Shown here: in pieces, positions 38,610-49,506 of the stretch
Numbering within the stretch: position 1 is the first letter of the stretch
How the letters are laid out: each line of letters starts with the position of its first letter
Origin: Hypoxylon rubiginosum
Lineage: Eukaryota > Ascomycota > Sordariomycetes > Xylariales > Hypoxylaceae
Length of the DNA stretch: 64,000 nucleotides
Direction: 5' to 3'
NCBI GenBank assembly: GCA_902806565.1
Contig: CADCXA010000067.1
Span: 124,001 to 188,000, forward strand
Position numbers and translations under genes: made by a program
Notes under the pieces: generated by a model
Told to the model about the DNA's origin: nothing
What the model saw: only the letters and a program-made list of their open reading frames with translations
Databases searched by the model: none

Positions 38610-40006
38610 CTATGCCAATGCCTTTGCCTCGCCATCCTTGAGCTTGCCAGCGGCAACAAGACGCTTGACCTCACCGCTCCACACGCCCTTGATCTCGTCG
38701 GCAACCTTGAGACCGTTCAGCTTGCCGGCCAAAGCCGCGATCTCGTCGGGATCGATCTTGCCCTGTACTAGCTCGACGTCGTTAAGCACGGAGTCGATCT
38801 GGGCGGCTGACGCATTGCCGCTTGCGAAGTAGTTGGCGTCCTTGACGGATCCGCGGAGCACACGCTTGTTCTTCTTGACGGCGTTCTTGGCGGCCTCTTT
38901 GGCCTTCTTGTTGGACTCACGCTCGACCTTGGCCTTTTCTTCTGCCTCCTTGGTGGCCTTCTCCTCGGCTTCCTTCTTCAAGCGGGCGTCCTCCTTGGCC
39001 TTCTTCTCAGCGGCTTCCTTGTCGAGACGCTTCTTGTTCTTGGCGGCGTTGGCTTCCTGGCGGAAGCGTTTGATGCGCTCGTCACCGGCGGAGCACTCGT
39101 CAAGCAGCTTGCGCAGGCGGGCGTTGTCCTCGGCCTTCTTCTTCTTGCGGGAGTTGGCGTTCTTGCGTTCCATGTGACGCTTCTGGTCACGGTTCTCGTT
39201 GTCGTCGGGCACGTCCTCGTCCAGGTACTCGAAGGATCGCCACGAGTCGAAGCTATACCAGAAGTTGTAAAAATTCTCGACGTCTTCTTTGGCGGAATTC
39301 TCGTCGCCAAAGCCCGGCACGGGCTGCACTTTGGAGAAGCGCGCCTCAGACTTGAAGACACGGCTCCAGAGCTTGTAGAAGTTGCCCTTGGCCTGCTCCT
39401 TCTTGGACGGCGGTTCAACATCAGCTTTCTCGTCGACGGAGTCGAACTGTCGTCTCTTGACAGGGTCCAAAAGCACCTCTGTGGCCTTTTGAATGCACTT
39501 GAAGAAGTTGTCATCTTCAGTGCTGCCCAGGGCTGCCTTCTTGTCGGGGTGGTGCTTCAGGACCTTCTTTCGGTGGGCACGCTTGATCTGGTCCTCGGTG
39601 GCCTTCCATCTGTACTTGGATATCCCTAGGACTTGGTAGTGATCTTGCGACTGTACACGGAGGATGTTAGCAAAATGCAATAGAGGAGATTAGATGACAA
39701 CAAGGCTCTTACCTTCCAGTCCTTGGCCTCTCGCTGAAGCATCATAGGATCCTCCGGCTCGCTAGCATCGCTCTCGTCATCCTTCTCGATCTTCTGTGCG
39801 CTCTCCTGGGCCTGGATGCGGTCATCCTCGGAGAAAGTGCGCTTATGGCGGGCGCGACGGGCGTGGGCTAGGAAATGAGGTCCAACGGGCTCAATGGTAC
39901 GCGGAGCTGAAGCGGCTATGACGCTGAGGGGTTTGAAATCTTTCTCAGCGGACCAGCCATCTGCCAAGGCGGGTAGCGGTCGCGTTATTGTCGTCGTTGC
40001 AGCCAT
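38610..40006 (-). CDS. zuo1: Zuotin, ribosome-associated J-protein
   Basis: Predicted 444-residue DnaJ-type co-chaperone. Zuotin pairs with the Hsp70 Ssz1 to form the ribosome-associated complex, which recruits Ssb to nascent chains at the tunnel exit. Exon 1 is 40006-39713 and exon 2 is 39650-38610; the 62-bp intron is phase 0. The J-domain begins at residue 99 (SQDHYQVLGISKYRWKATE) and has the essential HPD at about 132-134 (KHHPDKK). It is followed by the zuotin homology region with FYNFWYSFDSWRSFEYLDED. A long Lys/Glu/Ala-rich charged helix (about 270-370) is the ribosome-binding middle domain. The C-terminal helical bundle ends GEVKRLVAAGKLKDGEAKALA. Length and order match fungal Zuo1. 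Shares a 355-bp divergent promoter with mzm1. Confidence 0.96.
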
Positions 40007-40361
40007 TGTTGCTGTCTGATGTGTCTCGGAGAGAAAAAATGCAGACGAGCTGCAAAATCTTTTTTTTCCCTTTCTTATCTTCCAATTGTGAATATTCTAG
40101 TGGGGGTAATGCATAAAACGGTATGCGCTAGTAGCTAATCGATCTACTCTGAGCAGCCACAGCCTTACTATTGTGGGCGTTATCGATAAACTTACCTAGC
40201 CACAATACTTTTCCTATGTTTCTATGCGACAGAACCAGCTCTGGGAACTTTGACATACTACGTCTCGTGCGTTCCAGTACATTGACTCTGCAGTTTCCTC
40301 TCTTAGTCTACAATAACATACTCTTTCACTACGACGGAGCTTTCTTTGCGACAATCCTAGC
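40007..40361. promoter_or_regulatory. Bidirectional promoter zuo1/mzm1
   Basis: A compact 355-bp region between two diverging start codons. A poly(T) tract on the plus strand near 40060-40070 corresponds to an A-rich element just upstream of zuo1. No specific site was recognised. Confidence 0.5.
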
Positions 40362-40820
40362 ATGTCAATGGCACTACCTGCATATAGAAGCCTGCTCCGG
40401 GCAGCGCGTGTAGCTTTCCAAGGTACGAATAGCTTCATGTATTCCTTGATATAGTCACTTTCAAGACAATCATTAACCCTCCAAAAGGGGACGAACGGGT
40501 ATTTACTGCCGCAAGAGCTTCAATACGAGACGGTTTCCGAGCGAATGCCTCCCTAGAGCCTACCAATCCGGAGCTGCCGGGCGCTATCAAGCATGCCGAA
40601 GATGTTGCCGCCATATTACGGCAGAACGTAGTACAAGGAAAGAAAGAGGGCGATTTATACAGTATGTTTCGGGTCCTTCATGGACTTGGCGAAGTAGAAG
40701 TTTCTAACAAGGGGCGCAGGGCTACGGATACACCAAGATACAGAACGTGGCGATAACGATACAGTCAAATTCCCTGGTGGCAAGACAGTTAAGATCGATG
40801 GAAAGACGTGCTGCTCATGA
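40362..40820 (+). CDS. mzm1: Mzm1/LYRM7 LYR-motif complex III assembly factor
   Basis: Predicted 111-residue mitochondrial matrix protein. Mzm1 (LYRM7) stabilises the Rieske Fe-S protein before its insertion into cytochrome bc1. Exons are 40362-40422, 40488-40661 and 40720-40820; introns of 65 and 58 bp have GTACGA and GTATGT donors, and phases agree. The N-terminus has the LYR-type motif [17 protein letters not shown], followed by [16 protein letters not shown], then [19 protein letters not shown], which is close to the conserved core of the family. The tail [16 protein letters not shown] is short and basic. The gene is easily missed because its exons are short. Divergent from zuo1; converges on slt11 with 184 bp between. 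Confidence 0.9.
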
Positions 40821-41004
40821 CATGGACGGAAAATAAAGTCAATAAAGCCTTGTATTATATAACGATACCCGCCATGTACAAACACATGTACATAACGAGA
40901 GCTACGGTCAAGGTAGCTTCGTAAGCAAATGATATCCCCCTCCCCACAAACTAGGTTTGATCATGCCCGAACGCCATCCATGCAATAATATCGCTTCTCG
41001 TAGT

Positions 41005-42168
41005 TTAATCTCCCGCCAAACTAGCATAGTTGACATCGTCTGCTCCGGGTGGTGCTGCGGGCATGGACATAATCTCGAGGTCGGACTGCTGCGGACCGCC
41101 GCCACCTGAACTTCCACGTCCTGGTGCAGCTTCGATTGCCTTGGGGCCTCCCTGTCGTCTCTGGTCAGGAAATGCGGAGCGTCCATCTCTAGCCATAGCG
41201 GCTCTCTCCTCCTTGTTCATAGTTCCGATAGACTTGGGTAGCGACCATCTCACTCGTAGCGGACAGCCCGCGATAACCGCTCGGCCTTGACAAGCCTCGG
41301 CGGCCTTCTCGGCGGCCTCTCTCGTCTCGTAGTTGATGAACGCGCAATGTGACATGTGGCTGCACATCAACGACTTGATCTTGCCGTAGACCTTAAAGAA
41401 GTCGCGGACCTTGTACTCAGGAAGATCGTCCTCGACGCCCGTTACGAATAAGCTCATGATGGACTTGTCGGCCGGCGGTAGATAGTCTTTGGGGCCGGGC
41501 GGTAATTGCGCCGCGCTCGGGAACGGTCTGCCTCCTCTTCCTTGTCTCGGACCTGCACCTGCGGCCGCTGCTGCTCTAGAGTCGCGAGTGCGTATAGGGC
41601 CTGGTCCACCAACGCCAGCGCCAACCGCAGGGTCGCCTCCCGTCGAGCTTCCTCCGGGTTTCGAGTCCGCTGGGCTGCCATCCTCGATCGCCCGCCCCTT
41701 TCTAAAATAGGGTTTGCTGTTCGCCAGTCTCCGTAGAAGTTCGCGAGCCTTCTCGTCCGTCTTCTCGTATTCTTCCGTGCCTATTCCTTCCTCGAGCGCC
41801 TTCTCGTTGTTCTGCGCAAAGTATTCGCGGTTGATCTCGCTTTGGGGACCGGGCGCCACCATCTTGAGGGCGGCATCGCGTAGCTGGATGGGCAAGCCGA
41901 ATTGCAAGTCGAGCATGCAGCACTGGCAGCAGTTCTTCATACGAGCGCAAGTCAGGCAGACATTGGTGCGTTTCTTACGGCCGTGGGCACGATCGGCAGC
42001 CCATGAAAAGATAGTATAAGGTCGCGTGCAGATCTTGCATTCGGCGCCGTAGTCTTCCTTGAGTATCTTGACGTATGGGTTTGGTGGTAGGCAATTCTCG
42101 CAAACAGACGGGAAGTCCGTCGACTCCCAGCCCGAGCGGTTCAGGTCTTGCTTTATCTGGGGAGGCAT
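41005..42168 (-). CDS. slt11: Pre-mRNA-splicing factor Slt11/Ecm2 (RBM22)
   Basis: Single-exon 387-residue spliceosome component. Slt11/Ecm2 belongs to the NTC-related proteins that contact U2/U6 RNA in the active site. The N-terminal zinc-binding region is Cys-rich: VCENCLPPNPYVKI, AECKICTRPYTIF, NVCLTCARMKNCCQCCMLD. A charged linker with an Arg/Gly/Pro-rich stretch follows, then one RRM at about residues 238-312, with RNP2-like SLFVTGVEDD and RNP1-like SHCAFINYETREAAEKA. The C-terminal tail is Gly/Pro/Gln-rich. Length and architecture match fungal homologues. Absence of introns is noteworthy only because most neighbours have them. Confidence 0.94.
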   Translation of the reverse strand: MPPQIKQDLNRSGWESTDFPSVCENCLPPNPYVKILKEDYGAECKICTRPYTIFSWAADRAHGRKKRTNVCLTCARMKNCCQCCMLDLQFGLPIQLRDAALKMVAPGPQSEINREYFAQNNEKALEEGIGTEEYEKTDEKARELLRRLANSKPYFRKGRAIEDGSPADSKPGGSSTGGDPAVGAGVGGPGPIRTRDSRAAAAAGAGPRQGRGGRPFPSAAQLPPGPKDYLPPADKSIMSLFVTGVEDDLPEYKVRDFFKVYGKIKSLMCSHMSHCAFINYETREAAEKAAEACQGRAVIAGCPLRVRWSLPKSIGTMNKEERAAMARDGRSAFPDQRRQGGPKAIEAAPGRGSSGGGGPQQSDLEIMSMPAAPPGADDVNYASLAGD

Positions 42169-43888
42169 AGTTGCTGGATAGAAGTGGTGCGTTGGTTAGA
42201 CGAGTGAAAGAAGACTTGTCGCAATGGACTGGGAAATTTGAGATAAAAGTTGGCTCGCCTTATCAAATGTGGCTGTGCAGGTGGTGGCGTTTTTTGGCTA
42301 TTAGTAAGTTAGGCTTAAGCAATTAGAGAAGAATAATTTAAGAAAATCTACAATATTCATGTAGGCGGTACTTTCTAACTGTTAGATTAATTACATAATC
42401 CCCCCTATTTCTAACTTCCAGGGAAAAGTGCCCAAGGCTAGAATCTCTCTTCCTATGAGATGATATCCGTAGATTATTCCAGACTTAAACTGTAATAATA
42501 ATTGTTAGTCTGATACGGCTAGTTGGCTTAGGCTCAGCTCGTAGCCCGTTGCCACCTATAGAGTTGCAGGGGATATTTCCGTAAAACATGTTAAAGATCT
42601 ATGCATTTAGTCAAACTATCTATCTACTAAGGTTACCAGTGTTTACTATCTTTTCGTCCAGCCAATCATCTTATACCAAACCGACTTCACTTACTTTCTT
42701 TGCGAGTTATCGGTATACGTTTCCCACAAAGCCTTCTACCTTCTGTGGCCTCTAAAATATTAACAGGGAGAGAAAGTGAGTTGCTTGTGTTCTGGTTTCC
42801 TAGAAAGGTGCCTAAATCACTTCTCTCTTTCTCAGCCGGACTCACCAACAGCCCGTCGCAGCAGCCAAGTGCTAAAGAGAGGGATTTTGAGTTTGCATCT
42901 TGCTTTCAACTTCTGTTACCATGAAACTCAGTAGGTGTTGAAGAAGAAAGAAGCAGCGGGGTATGGGGTATGGGGTAAGAGGTATGGGGGAACCCCGCGT
43001 CGTCTCTCAACTACGGATCTGATCTTAACCTTTTCCTATCCCTTTTTTTCTATCCCATGAACAACTTTCGTACCTCAGACCAACAATGACACTCTTAAAA
43101 CGGGTCAGACATCAACATTCCGGGTATCATCATTCTATTTTAGAACAGATTATGAAGTTCTTATGGCTAGCTCGTCCCGCTCGACCTTCGCTCTCAAACA
43201 AGAGCCCAAGACCACCACGAGACTCGACATACATACCTTACATAGGTAAGTCCAACGTCCTAAAAGCCTCAACAACACACCCCTCTTATTGAAACCCATC
43301 TAACGGGCCCTTGCCAATAGCCCGCTTCTATGCGTAACGATAAATCTCAACCATCACGTCCCCTGATTGGACGCTTCGCACCACTCCGCTGGCTATGGTT
43401 CCACATTTACCTTCGAAACGGCCCGGTCGACTCTTATAGTCTGAACTCAGTTAAACTCCAGCAAACCACCGGATATTTCCCCGCAATTCACCTCCGGAGG
43501 TAACGGATAGCTTCTCCAGGAAATCCTCCCATAATGCCAGACACCGAAACGTGTGCCCCATAAACTTCAAGCCTCGACGCAGGTGTGGTACGTTAACTGC
43601 TCACACGACCAAATCTCTGACAGAAGAGTCTATTTCCGCTCTTCTAATGGCCGTCGTGTTCTCTTGGACCGTGAAAGGAGGATGAGTTGACGGGTATATA
43701 AGTATGCGTATATCCTCCCTCATTTCTAGTCACCCCAGACTTCCTCCTCACACCAGAATTCCTAGTCATCCTAGCCTTCTACACCTCTTCTCACCTTATC
43801 TTCCCATCTTCTCTCTTTATCTTCTCTAACATCCTTCTAGAACTCCTTTCTGACCTTCTCCTTTTGCGACACTTCCTCACTCAGCAAG
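42169..43888. other. 1.7-kb intergenic region, no gene supported
   Basis: This region contains promoter DNA for slt11 (minus) and the MFS gene (plus). The last 200 bp before 43889 is strongly pyrimidine-rich (tct/cttc), as expected for a fungal leader. Frames at 42700-42924 and 43086-43292 lack codon bias and domains. Confidence 0.5.
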
Positions 43889-45704
43889 ATGGCAACAACG
43901 GAGATTTCGGTTCAGACTACTCAACCATGTAGCAAACCCTCTTCTCCAGCCCAGGATAGTGGAGTTGAAAGGAAGGAAACTGTGGTGTCCTTAGAATCGC
44001 AAGAGAGCGAGCCGAAGACCACGGCGTCTCATAATGAGACAATATTAGGACAAGGGGCTGAGAATATCATTCTTACCGAGAATGACTGCCCAGACGCCCT
44101 CGCCACTGCCTGGTCAAGCTGGAAGAGGTGGAAGATTCTAATGGTCATCTTCCTTGTTCAAACCTCCAGTATGTATACACTCTTCAGTCCCCTATTAAAA
44201 GAGTAATATCTAACTAGTGTACAGTGAACTTCAACACTTCACTTTATGCGAACGGGCAGAGTGGTATTGTTCAGGAGTTTGGTATCGACCCACAGATCGC
44301 GGTTAGCGGAGCGGCCGTGTTTCTCATCACGTACGCCTTTGGATGTGAGCTGTAGGTTGGCAATGTCCCGTACTATCCATCATTCAAAGCTAACAATCAT
44401 CATAGCTGGGCTCCATGGTCGGAAGAATTTGGACGAAAAATCGTCCTCCAGGCGTCGCTTGTCTTGGTCAACATCTGCTGCATTCCAGTCGCACTTGCCC
44501 ACGTCTATCACTACTTCCCCGCCATTATCATTGGACGTACCCTAGGCGGCTTGTTCTCTGCTGGCGGCAGTGTTACACTGGGAATGGTTGCAGATATGTT
44601 CAGCACCGACGAGCAAGAGCACCCCCTGGCCTTCATTGTTCTCTCCTCTGTCGGCGGCTCTATCCTAGGTCCCATCCTCGGCGGGTTCGTCGAGGAATAC
44701 TTGCATTGGACGTGGACAATATGGATTCAACTGATTTTCGGGGTATTCGTGCAAGTATTACACTTGACGACTGTCCCGGAAACACGTGCCGCCGTCCTGA
44801 TAGAGGAGCATGCTAAGAAACTCCGAAGGTCTGGGGAGAAACCCAACGTCTATGGGCCCGATGAGCTCAAGACGGCGAAAGAGAGATTTGTTCCCACAGA
44901 GATTCTGTCTCTATGGGCTCGGCCATTCAGGATGCTCGCGAGGGAACGGATCGTATCCATCCTTTCAATGCTTTCCGGATTCAGCGATGCCCTGGTATTC
45001 ATGCAAATCCAGTGTTTCAGTCGGGTCTTTAAGCTCTGGGGTTTCTCTACTATACAAGTTGGACTTGTAGGTTATCCTACAGAATGATAACCAAATCATC
45101 GAGATGCTAACCTCGCCTATAGGCTTTTATCCCAATTGGAATCGGCTACCTCTTGGGATATGCACTCTTCGTTCTTGTAATCCGTCGTAATAGGATTCTG
45201 AGGGAGAGAAACCCTGCCAGCGAAAACGCTCAGTATGAGTCCCGGTTATGGATGTTGTTGTTCGCCGCCCCATGCCTACCTATCGGGATGGCGATCTTCG
45301 CCTGGACGAGCACACCTGCGGCGCACTGGATCGCTCCAATGATTAGCTGGGTGGTTATCGGGATGGCCAACTACGCCATATACCTAACGACCATCGACTA
45401 CATGGTTGCGGCTTACGGCCCCTATTCCGCTTCGGCGACGGGCGGCAATGGGTTTTGTCGGGATTTCTTCGCTGGGGTGTTAACCTGGGCTGCTGGGCCG
45501 TACTATGACGCGTTCCCGTTTGATTACGGGCTTCAGGTAGCCAACACCATATTAGCGGCAATCTCCTTGCTCCTTATGGTCGCCACTATATTTGTCTACT
45601 TTCGCGGCCCTTCCCTGCGCAGGAACTCGCCTTTTGCCCAGTCCCTGAACGAGAACAACGAGAGCGCTGGCAGAATAGTACTCCCTCCCACGATGGACAT
45701 ATAG
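43889..45704 (+). CDS. MFS transporter, DHA1 (polyamine/drug) type
   Basis: Predicted 549-residue twelve-helix proton antiporter of the DHA1 family (polyamine and multidrug exporters). Exons are 43889-44168, 44225-44351, 44406-45066 and 45123-45704; phases agree. The acidic N-terminus (about 85 residues) precedes RWKILMVIFLVQTSSMNFNTS. Motif A-like LWAPWSEEFGRK follows helix 2. Helix 4-5 has IIIGRTLGGLFSAGGS and the motif C region FIVLSSVGGSILGPILGGF. The central loop carries VPETRAAVLIEEHAKKLRR, typical of the subfamily. The C-terminal half has FIPIGIGYLLGYAL and the conserved MVAAYGPYSASATGGN. Substrate unknown. Isolated from biosynthetic genes, so a general efflux role is as likely as a metabolite-specific one. 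Confidence 0.9.
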
Positions 45705-45795
45705 GAATAAAAGAGTGTCTAAAATTATCCATTTTCCAACGTAGCTCGCATAATATTTTGTGAAAGAATGTGTTGGACTTCAACTTCGTAGCTAA

Positions 45796-46167
45796 GTGCT
45801 AGCATTGATAGTGTGGGTACGTCCGCTCCACACTCTTCTCTTTATCCCATTAAAGCTGCTTAGGCTACATTCTCATGTATGTGAAAGCCCCCCTATTGTA
45901 AATATAATTGCATCTCTTCCTGAGAGCAACGACAAAAGCTATGATTCTCTAGTCTTACTGGCGAGTGGTTATAAATACAATGATACCAAGAAAAGCTGTA
46001 GAAGTTCCGACTACGGAGAATGGTCGGTATTATTAAAAGATGCTAGAAGTGGAATCAAGTTAGGAAGAGAGATTGGCATTGTGATCAGTTTTGAAGAATT
46101 GGCACCGGCGATGCGAAAGTTAATCAATATTGCATTTTCGAAGAGAACTAGCAAGATGCAGATATAA
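45796..46167 (+). CDS. Uncertain ORF, possible gene remnant
   Basis: A 123-codon frame directly downstream of the MFS gene. The second half (SYDSLVLLASGYKY, GEWSVLLKDARSG, GIVISFEELAPAMRKL) reads like real protein, weakly recalling the C-terminal part of oxidoreductases, but I cannot name a family. The first 35 codons look like non-coding sequence. A+T-rich, no splice context. It may be a 3' remnant of a lost gene or chance. Confidence 0.25.
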   Translation: MLALIVWVRPLHTLLFIPLKLLRLHSHVCESPPIVNIIASLPESNDKSYDSLVLLASGYKYNDTKKSCRSSDYGEWSVLLKDARSGIKLGREIGIVISFEELAPAMRKLINIAFSKRTSKMQI

Positions 46168-46313
46168 TGAAGAATTACTAATGCCACGACTGGTTTATTT
46201 ATAAGTGTATTAGCTTAGACATTATCATGCCACTATTCTAGTTAGTTAGCTAATTCTAATTGATGCAATGTCCCCCGAAGGTCTAGGTATCCGACTTGAA
46301 CACTACTAGGTAT

Positions 46314-47333
46314 CTAGATTGCCGCACGGGGACGCGCCGTGCTTTCGATTGTGTCAATGAGGAACTGAGGTAGGTCTTCTGGTACCTCTGGTGTAGCCTG
46401 TCGGATGATGATCAAACTTGCTTCAAGAAAGGCAGCTTTAAAGTGTTGCCAAAGCATCCTATCTTCTTCCTCCTCGCCTCGGCTTGGGTGGGGATAGAAC
46501 GGATCGTTCCTCAGAAATGCCCCAGCCGCCTGTTCGATTCCTAATCTATCCATAGACATGCGGCGACAACAGTCGAAATCAAGAATCCACATGCTGTGAT
46601 CCCCCAGTGCCTGTGATCTGAACTGTGGCGTATCTTCTGCAGGCGCGAGAACGAACTCGACGTCGTTGGCGTCCACTTTGGCTAGCCAGTGCATGAAAGC
46701 TAACGCTTGTGCCATGACCTCGGAGTACGCAAAGGGGTCGAGACCTAGTTCTCCTATTTGATTGATGTGCAGCGGATAGTTACGGAGGCTAAAGACCCGT
46801 ATTCTCGACTCTTGTCGACCCCATTTCCGACGACCGAGGTACGGCCTGATCAAGCAATCGTCGTTATTTATATCCGCCTTAATATTTACAGCCAGTGACG
46901 GTGGGCAGTACTGAGCAATGATCGCGTCGCGCGCATCTTGGGGAAACGGTGGAATACGTTGCGTAATCAGGATATTGCAAGGCGAAAACCCCCGAGGGAA
47001 CCGGGCGAGGATGTTTGTGGTCTCCCAGCCTTTATAACTTCCTTCGACGAAATCGTAGCATTCGGGGATTAGAAAGGTTGCCAGCTGGCTTGGACATCGG
47101 GTATACGACTCCAGAAGCGTTTGATGGATCTCGTAGTCGTTCAATAATGACCGCCCGGGCCCGCCATCTTCCCGTTTGATCGCGGTGGGCTTGCGGACGG
47201 TGGTCCCTTGCTCCGCGCCAGAGCTTGTAATATGGTTGAGGGTACTGGTCCAGACCGAGCCGCAGAATCCGGCGCCTATACGGCGATAAGCCGTTGTGGA
47301 CAGCTCCTCGTGGTGAAAAGCCTCGTGTTCCAT
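46314..47333 (-). CDS. DUF3669 fungal protein
   Basis: Single-exon 339-residue protein. It has the arrangement of the fungal DUF3669 family, sometimes labelled zinc-finger but of unknown biochemical role: an N-terminal YRRIGAGFCGSVW resembling a kinase glycine loop, AIKREDGG, a middle NILITQRIPPFPQDAR, a segment MAQALAFMHWLAKVDANDVEFVLAP and the hallmark MWILDFDCCRRM. The layout recalls a degenerate protein kinase/aminoglycoside-phosphotransferase fold: loop, Lys, and a late DFD where DFG would be. That resemblance is my inference. No signal peptide or membrane segment. Confidence 0.8.
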   Translation of the reverse strand: MEHEAFHHEELSTTAYRRIGAGFCGSVWTSTLNHITSSGAEQGTTVRKPTAIKREDGGPGRSLLNDYEIHQTLLESYTRCPSQLATFLIPECYDFVEGSYKGWETTNILARFPRGFSPCNILITQRIPPFPQDARDAIIAQYCPPSLAVNIKADINNDDCLIRPYLGRRKWGRQESRIRVFSLRNYPLHINQIGELGLDPFAYSEVMAQALAFMHWLAKVDANDVEFVLAPAEDTPQFRSQALGDHSMWILDFDCCRRMSMDRLGIEQAAGAFLRNDPFYPHPSRGEEEEDRMLWQHFKAAFLEASLIIIRQATPEVPEDLPQFLIDTIESTARPRAAI

Positions 47334-48358
47334 GATGAATTTGGAAATTTGGTCAAGTTATTGTGTTTGATATTCTCCATAAGGGAGGTGTTTTTTTTAA
47401 ACACCTGGCAATCTAATTTTTTAACGGAACTCCTGAAGTCACAGAGTTAATTGCTAAGGTCACGGAAATCTACTAACGAGAAATTGTAAATGGTTAGACT
47501 TTAAGACACGTAGGGGATGCTTTTTCTAGATCCTAATATTGAGGTTAGACCAGGAGAGCTAATGATGACATAATACCCGACATGCGCTACAATACAGGGA
47601 CATTAGTGCTAGAAGCCCCTATATATACTGTGAGGATAGCGCTGTGCCCCGCTATAATTACGGTAAGTTACAGCGTGTACCTTCTACAGCTTAGGATTAT
47701 GTCATCAACCTAACCCCGATAGTGGTCTGCGACTTGATGACATAATCTTCAGTTATAGAAGGTATGCGCTGTAACTTACCGTAATTATAGCGGGATTCGG
47801 CACTAAACTCCCTGTATTTGTAGGACATTTATAGCAGCACGGCTGAGCCACGGTTTAAAGGCCTTATATTTACCGCATTCCCGAGTATACTTCAATTCCA
47901 ATTCAATTGCAATTTAATTGTAATTGCTATCTATCGATTCTAGTACGTATTTAGGTATACGCGAAGCCGTTGTTAAGCTATTGCTGAGCCGTTTTCGAGC
48001 CATTGCTGAGGCTATCTGTGACCTCCAGCACTCAAGTCCCTATATTATAGGCAGTTATAGCGTAGTTATAGGGCAAATGGAATATTAAGTCATAGTTTTG
48101 ACCGGTTTGGCGGTTTTGGGTGATATGGCAGTATGGCCAGCCGCCGGTATCGTAGGATCGTAGGGTCGTATCGCAAAGATTCCGATTGGTCAGATTGCTG
48201 ATACGGTGGCCGAATTTGGCAACTAGACGGAGGATCCATAGCCCCTATAAAGTCTTAGGATAGGATAAGCTTAAATTGTCGACAGCGTTGCCTGCAAGAA
48301 ACGATCGACCAAAAAAGAGAAAGAAAAGGTGAAAAAAAAATTTCCGACTTAGCTAACC
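47334..48358. other. Intergenic region carrying a palindromic element
   Basis: One kilobase without genes, AT-rich. It holds the MITE-like element at 47587-47823 (separate entry) and short degenerate repeats of gccattgctgag type at about 47968-48012. Confidence 0.6.
47587..47823. mobile_element. Palindromic MITE-like element
   Basis: A 237-bp near-palindrome. Outer arms: ctacaatacaggga at 47587-47600 against tccctgtatttgtag at 47809-47823 (one base longer), followed on both sides by a ttagtgc/gcactaa pair. Inner arms: 28 bp perfect, 47648-47675 against 47767-47794, continued by imperfect pairing (accttct, attatgtcatca) toward the centre near 47713-47740. No open reading frame is inside. Flanks gacat/gacat could be a target-site duplication, offset by a few bases. 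The structure suits a foldback/MITE derivative of a DNA transposon. Confidence 0.65.
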
Positions 48359-49174
48359 ATGGCGCCGACCGAAGACGAGATTCTAGCTGCCCTGGCGCAC
48401 TACCGCTCCATCGTGCTGCAGAACAACAACTCCGCCTTCGTCCGTTTCGTCCATCATGCCGAGACGGCGGTCGGACACCCCGCATCAACTCCCGAGAGCA
48501 TCACTGCGGCGCGACAACGCTTCATTTACCGCCTACTGAACGTTTCGCGCCCGGAAAACCTGGACCCGTCGCTGCGCATAGACGCGCCAACTGACGTGCT
48601 TACCAAGTGGCACGCTCTAGTACCCATATTCGCCCTCGACGGGTCGCACGTCGGGGCAGATTTAGATAGACGAACCCAGCTTCGTCAGGCGTACAAGAGT
48701 GGTGTCGAGTTGGGGCTTGCTCGGGTTGAGGGCGCGGAGGAACTCGTGTTCCCCGCCGATTTCGAGATCCTCATGCGTCAGGTCGACAGTCTGGAGGGTA
48801 ACGGGTGGCCTCAATATCGTGAGGAAGGGCAACAATTGCGTTTTTGGGACGGCCTAGGCGAGAGCAAGGACGAGGTAGCCGATCGCGTGTACGGGCTCCA
48901 CGACGGTTTGGCCAAGCTAGCTGGCTTGGATGACTGGGAAGTCACGGCCGGATGGCAGTGCGGACGGGGGCCTGAGGCTACCTGCTTCGTTATCTACTGC
49001 CGGAACGAGGACGAGGGCAAAGACTGGGGCTGGCGGTATGTGGCACAGCTGGGCCAGTACGGAGAGGAGATATTCGAAGACGTGGTGGGTATGCTGCAAT
49101 GGTACGAGACCCTCTATGCGCCACCGCTGGATCATCGGTTCGATGTGTATCTCCCTGATATATTTAAAAACTGA
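48359..49174 (+). CDS. Hypothetical protein, 271 residues
   Basis: Single-exon frame with clear C/G third-position bias and a good start context (aaccATGGCG). The product starts MAPTEDEILAALAHYRSIV, is soluble and acidic, and has a compact predicted helical N-half and a C-half with FWDGLGESKDEVADRVYGLHDG, WEVTAGWQCGRGPEATCFVIY and a final helix EEIFEDVVGMLQWYETLY. There is no signal peptide, membrane segment or metal motif. I do not recognise the family. Coding confidence is high; function is unknown. Confidence 0.75.
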   Translation: MAPTEDEILAALAHYRSIVLQNNNSAFVRFVHHAETAVGHPASTPESITAARQRFIYRLLNVSRPENLDPSLRIDAPTDVLTKWHALVPIFALDGSHVGADLDRRTQLRQAYKSGVELGLARVEGAEELVFPADFEILMRQVDSLEGNGWPQYREEGQQLRFWDGLGESKDEVADRVYGLHDGLAKLAGLDDWEVTAGWQCGRGPEATCFVIYCRNEDEGKDWGWRYVAQLGQYGEEIFEDVVGMLQWYETLYAPPLDHRFDVYLPDIFKN

Positions 49175-49506
49175 GAATGGCTCATCGAAATCTGTCCCGG
49201 ATGCGATTTACATACCATTCGCACTTGGTCCTAGCTACCTTCGGCACCCATCACCTAGCAGACGACTTTTGCCAGCCATCACATTCTACCCCGATAAACC
49301 CGGAATCTTTCGACTCTTACCCCTATTCGGTAAGACTCGATATAGGGTCTTTCTGTCTCCAGGGTTCCGTGCCTATGTGAAATAATAGTCAACCACGTGA
49401 GCTTCAAGAGCATATAAATGATACAATGACATACTACGCCACCACCCGGGGAGATATATTTCTAGGGGATCGGCGTCGCTACGTAATACGTTTACAACAT
49501 ACTTAC

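Noticed and set aside
38833..39629. Plus-strand frames of 114-151 codons across zuo1
   Set aside because: They mirror the Lys/Glu-rich zuotin helix; the zuo1 reading is certain.
42700..43292. Two frames of 74 and 68 codons upstream of the MFS gene
   Set aside because: No conserved text, no signal peptide, A/T-rich leader-like surroundings.
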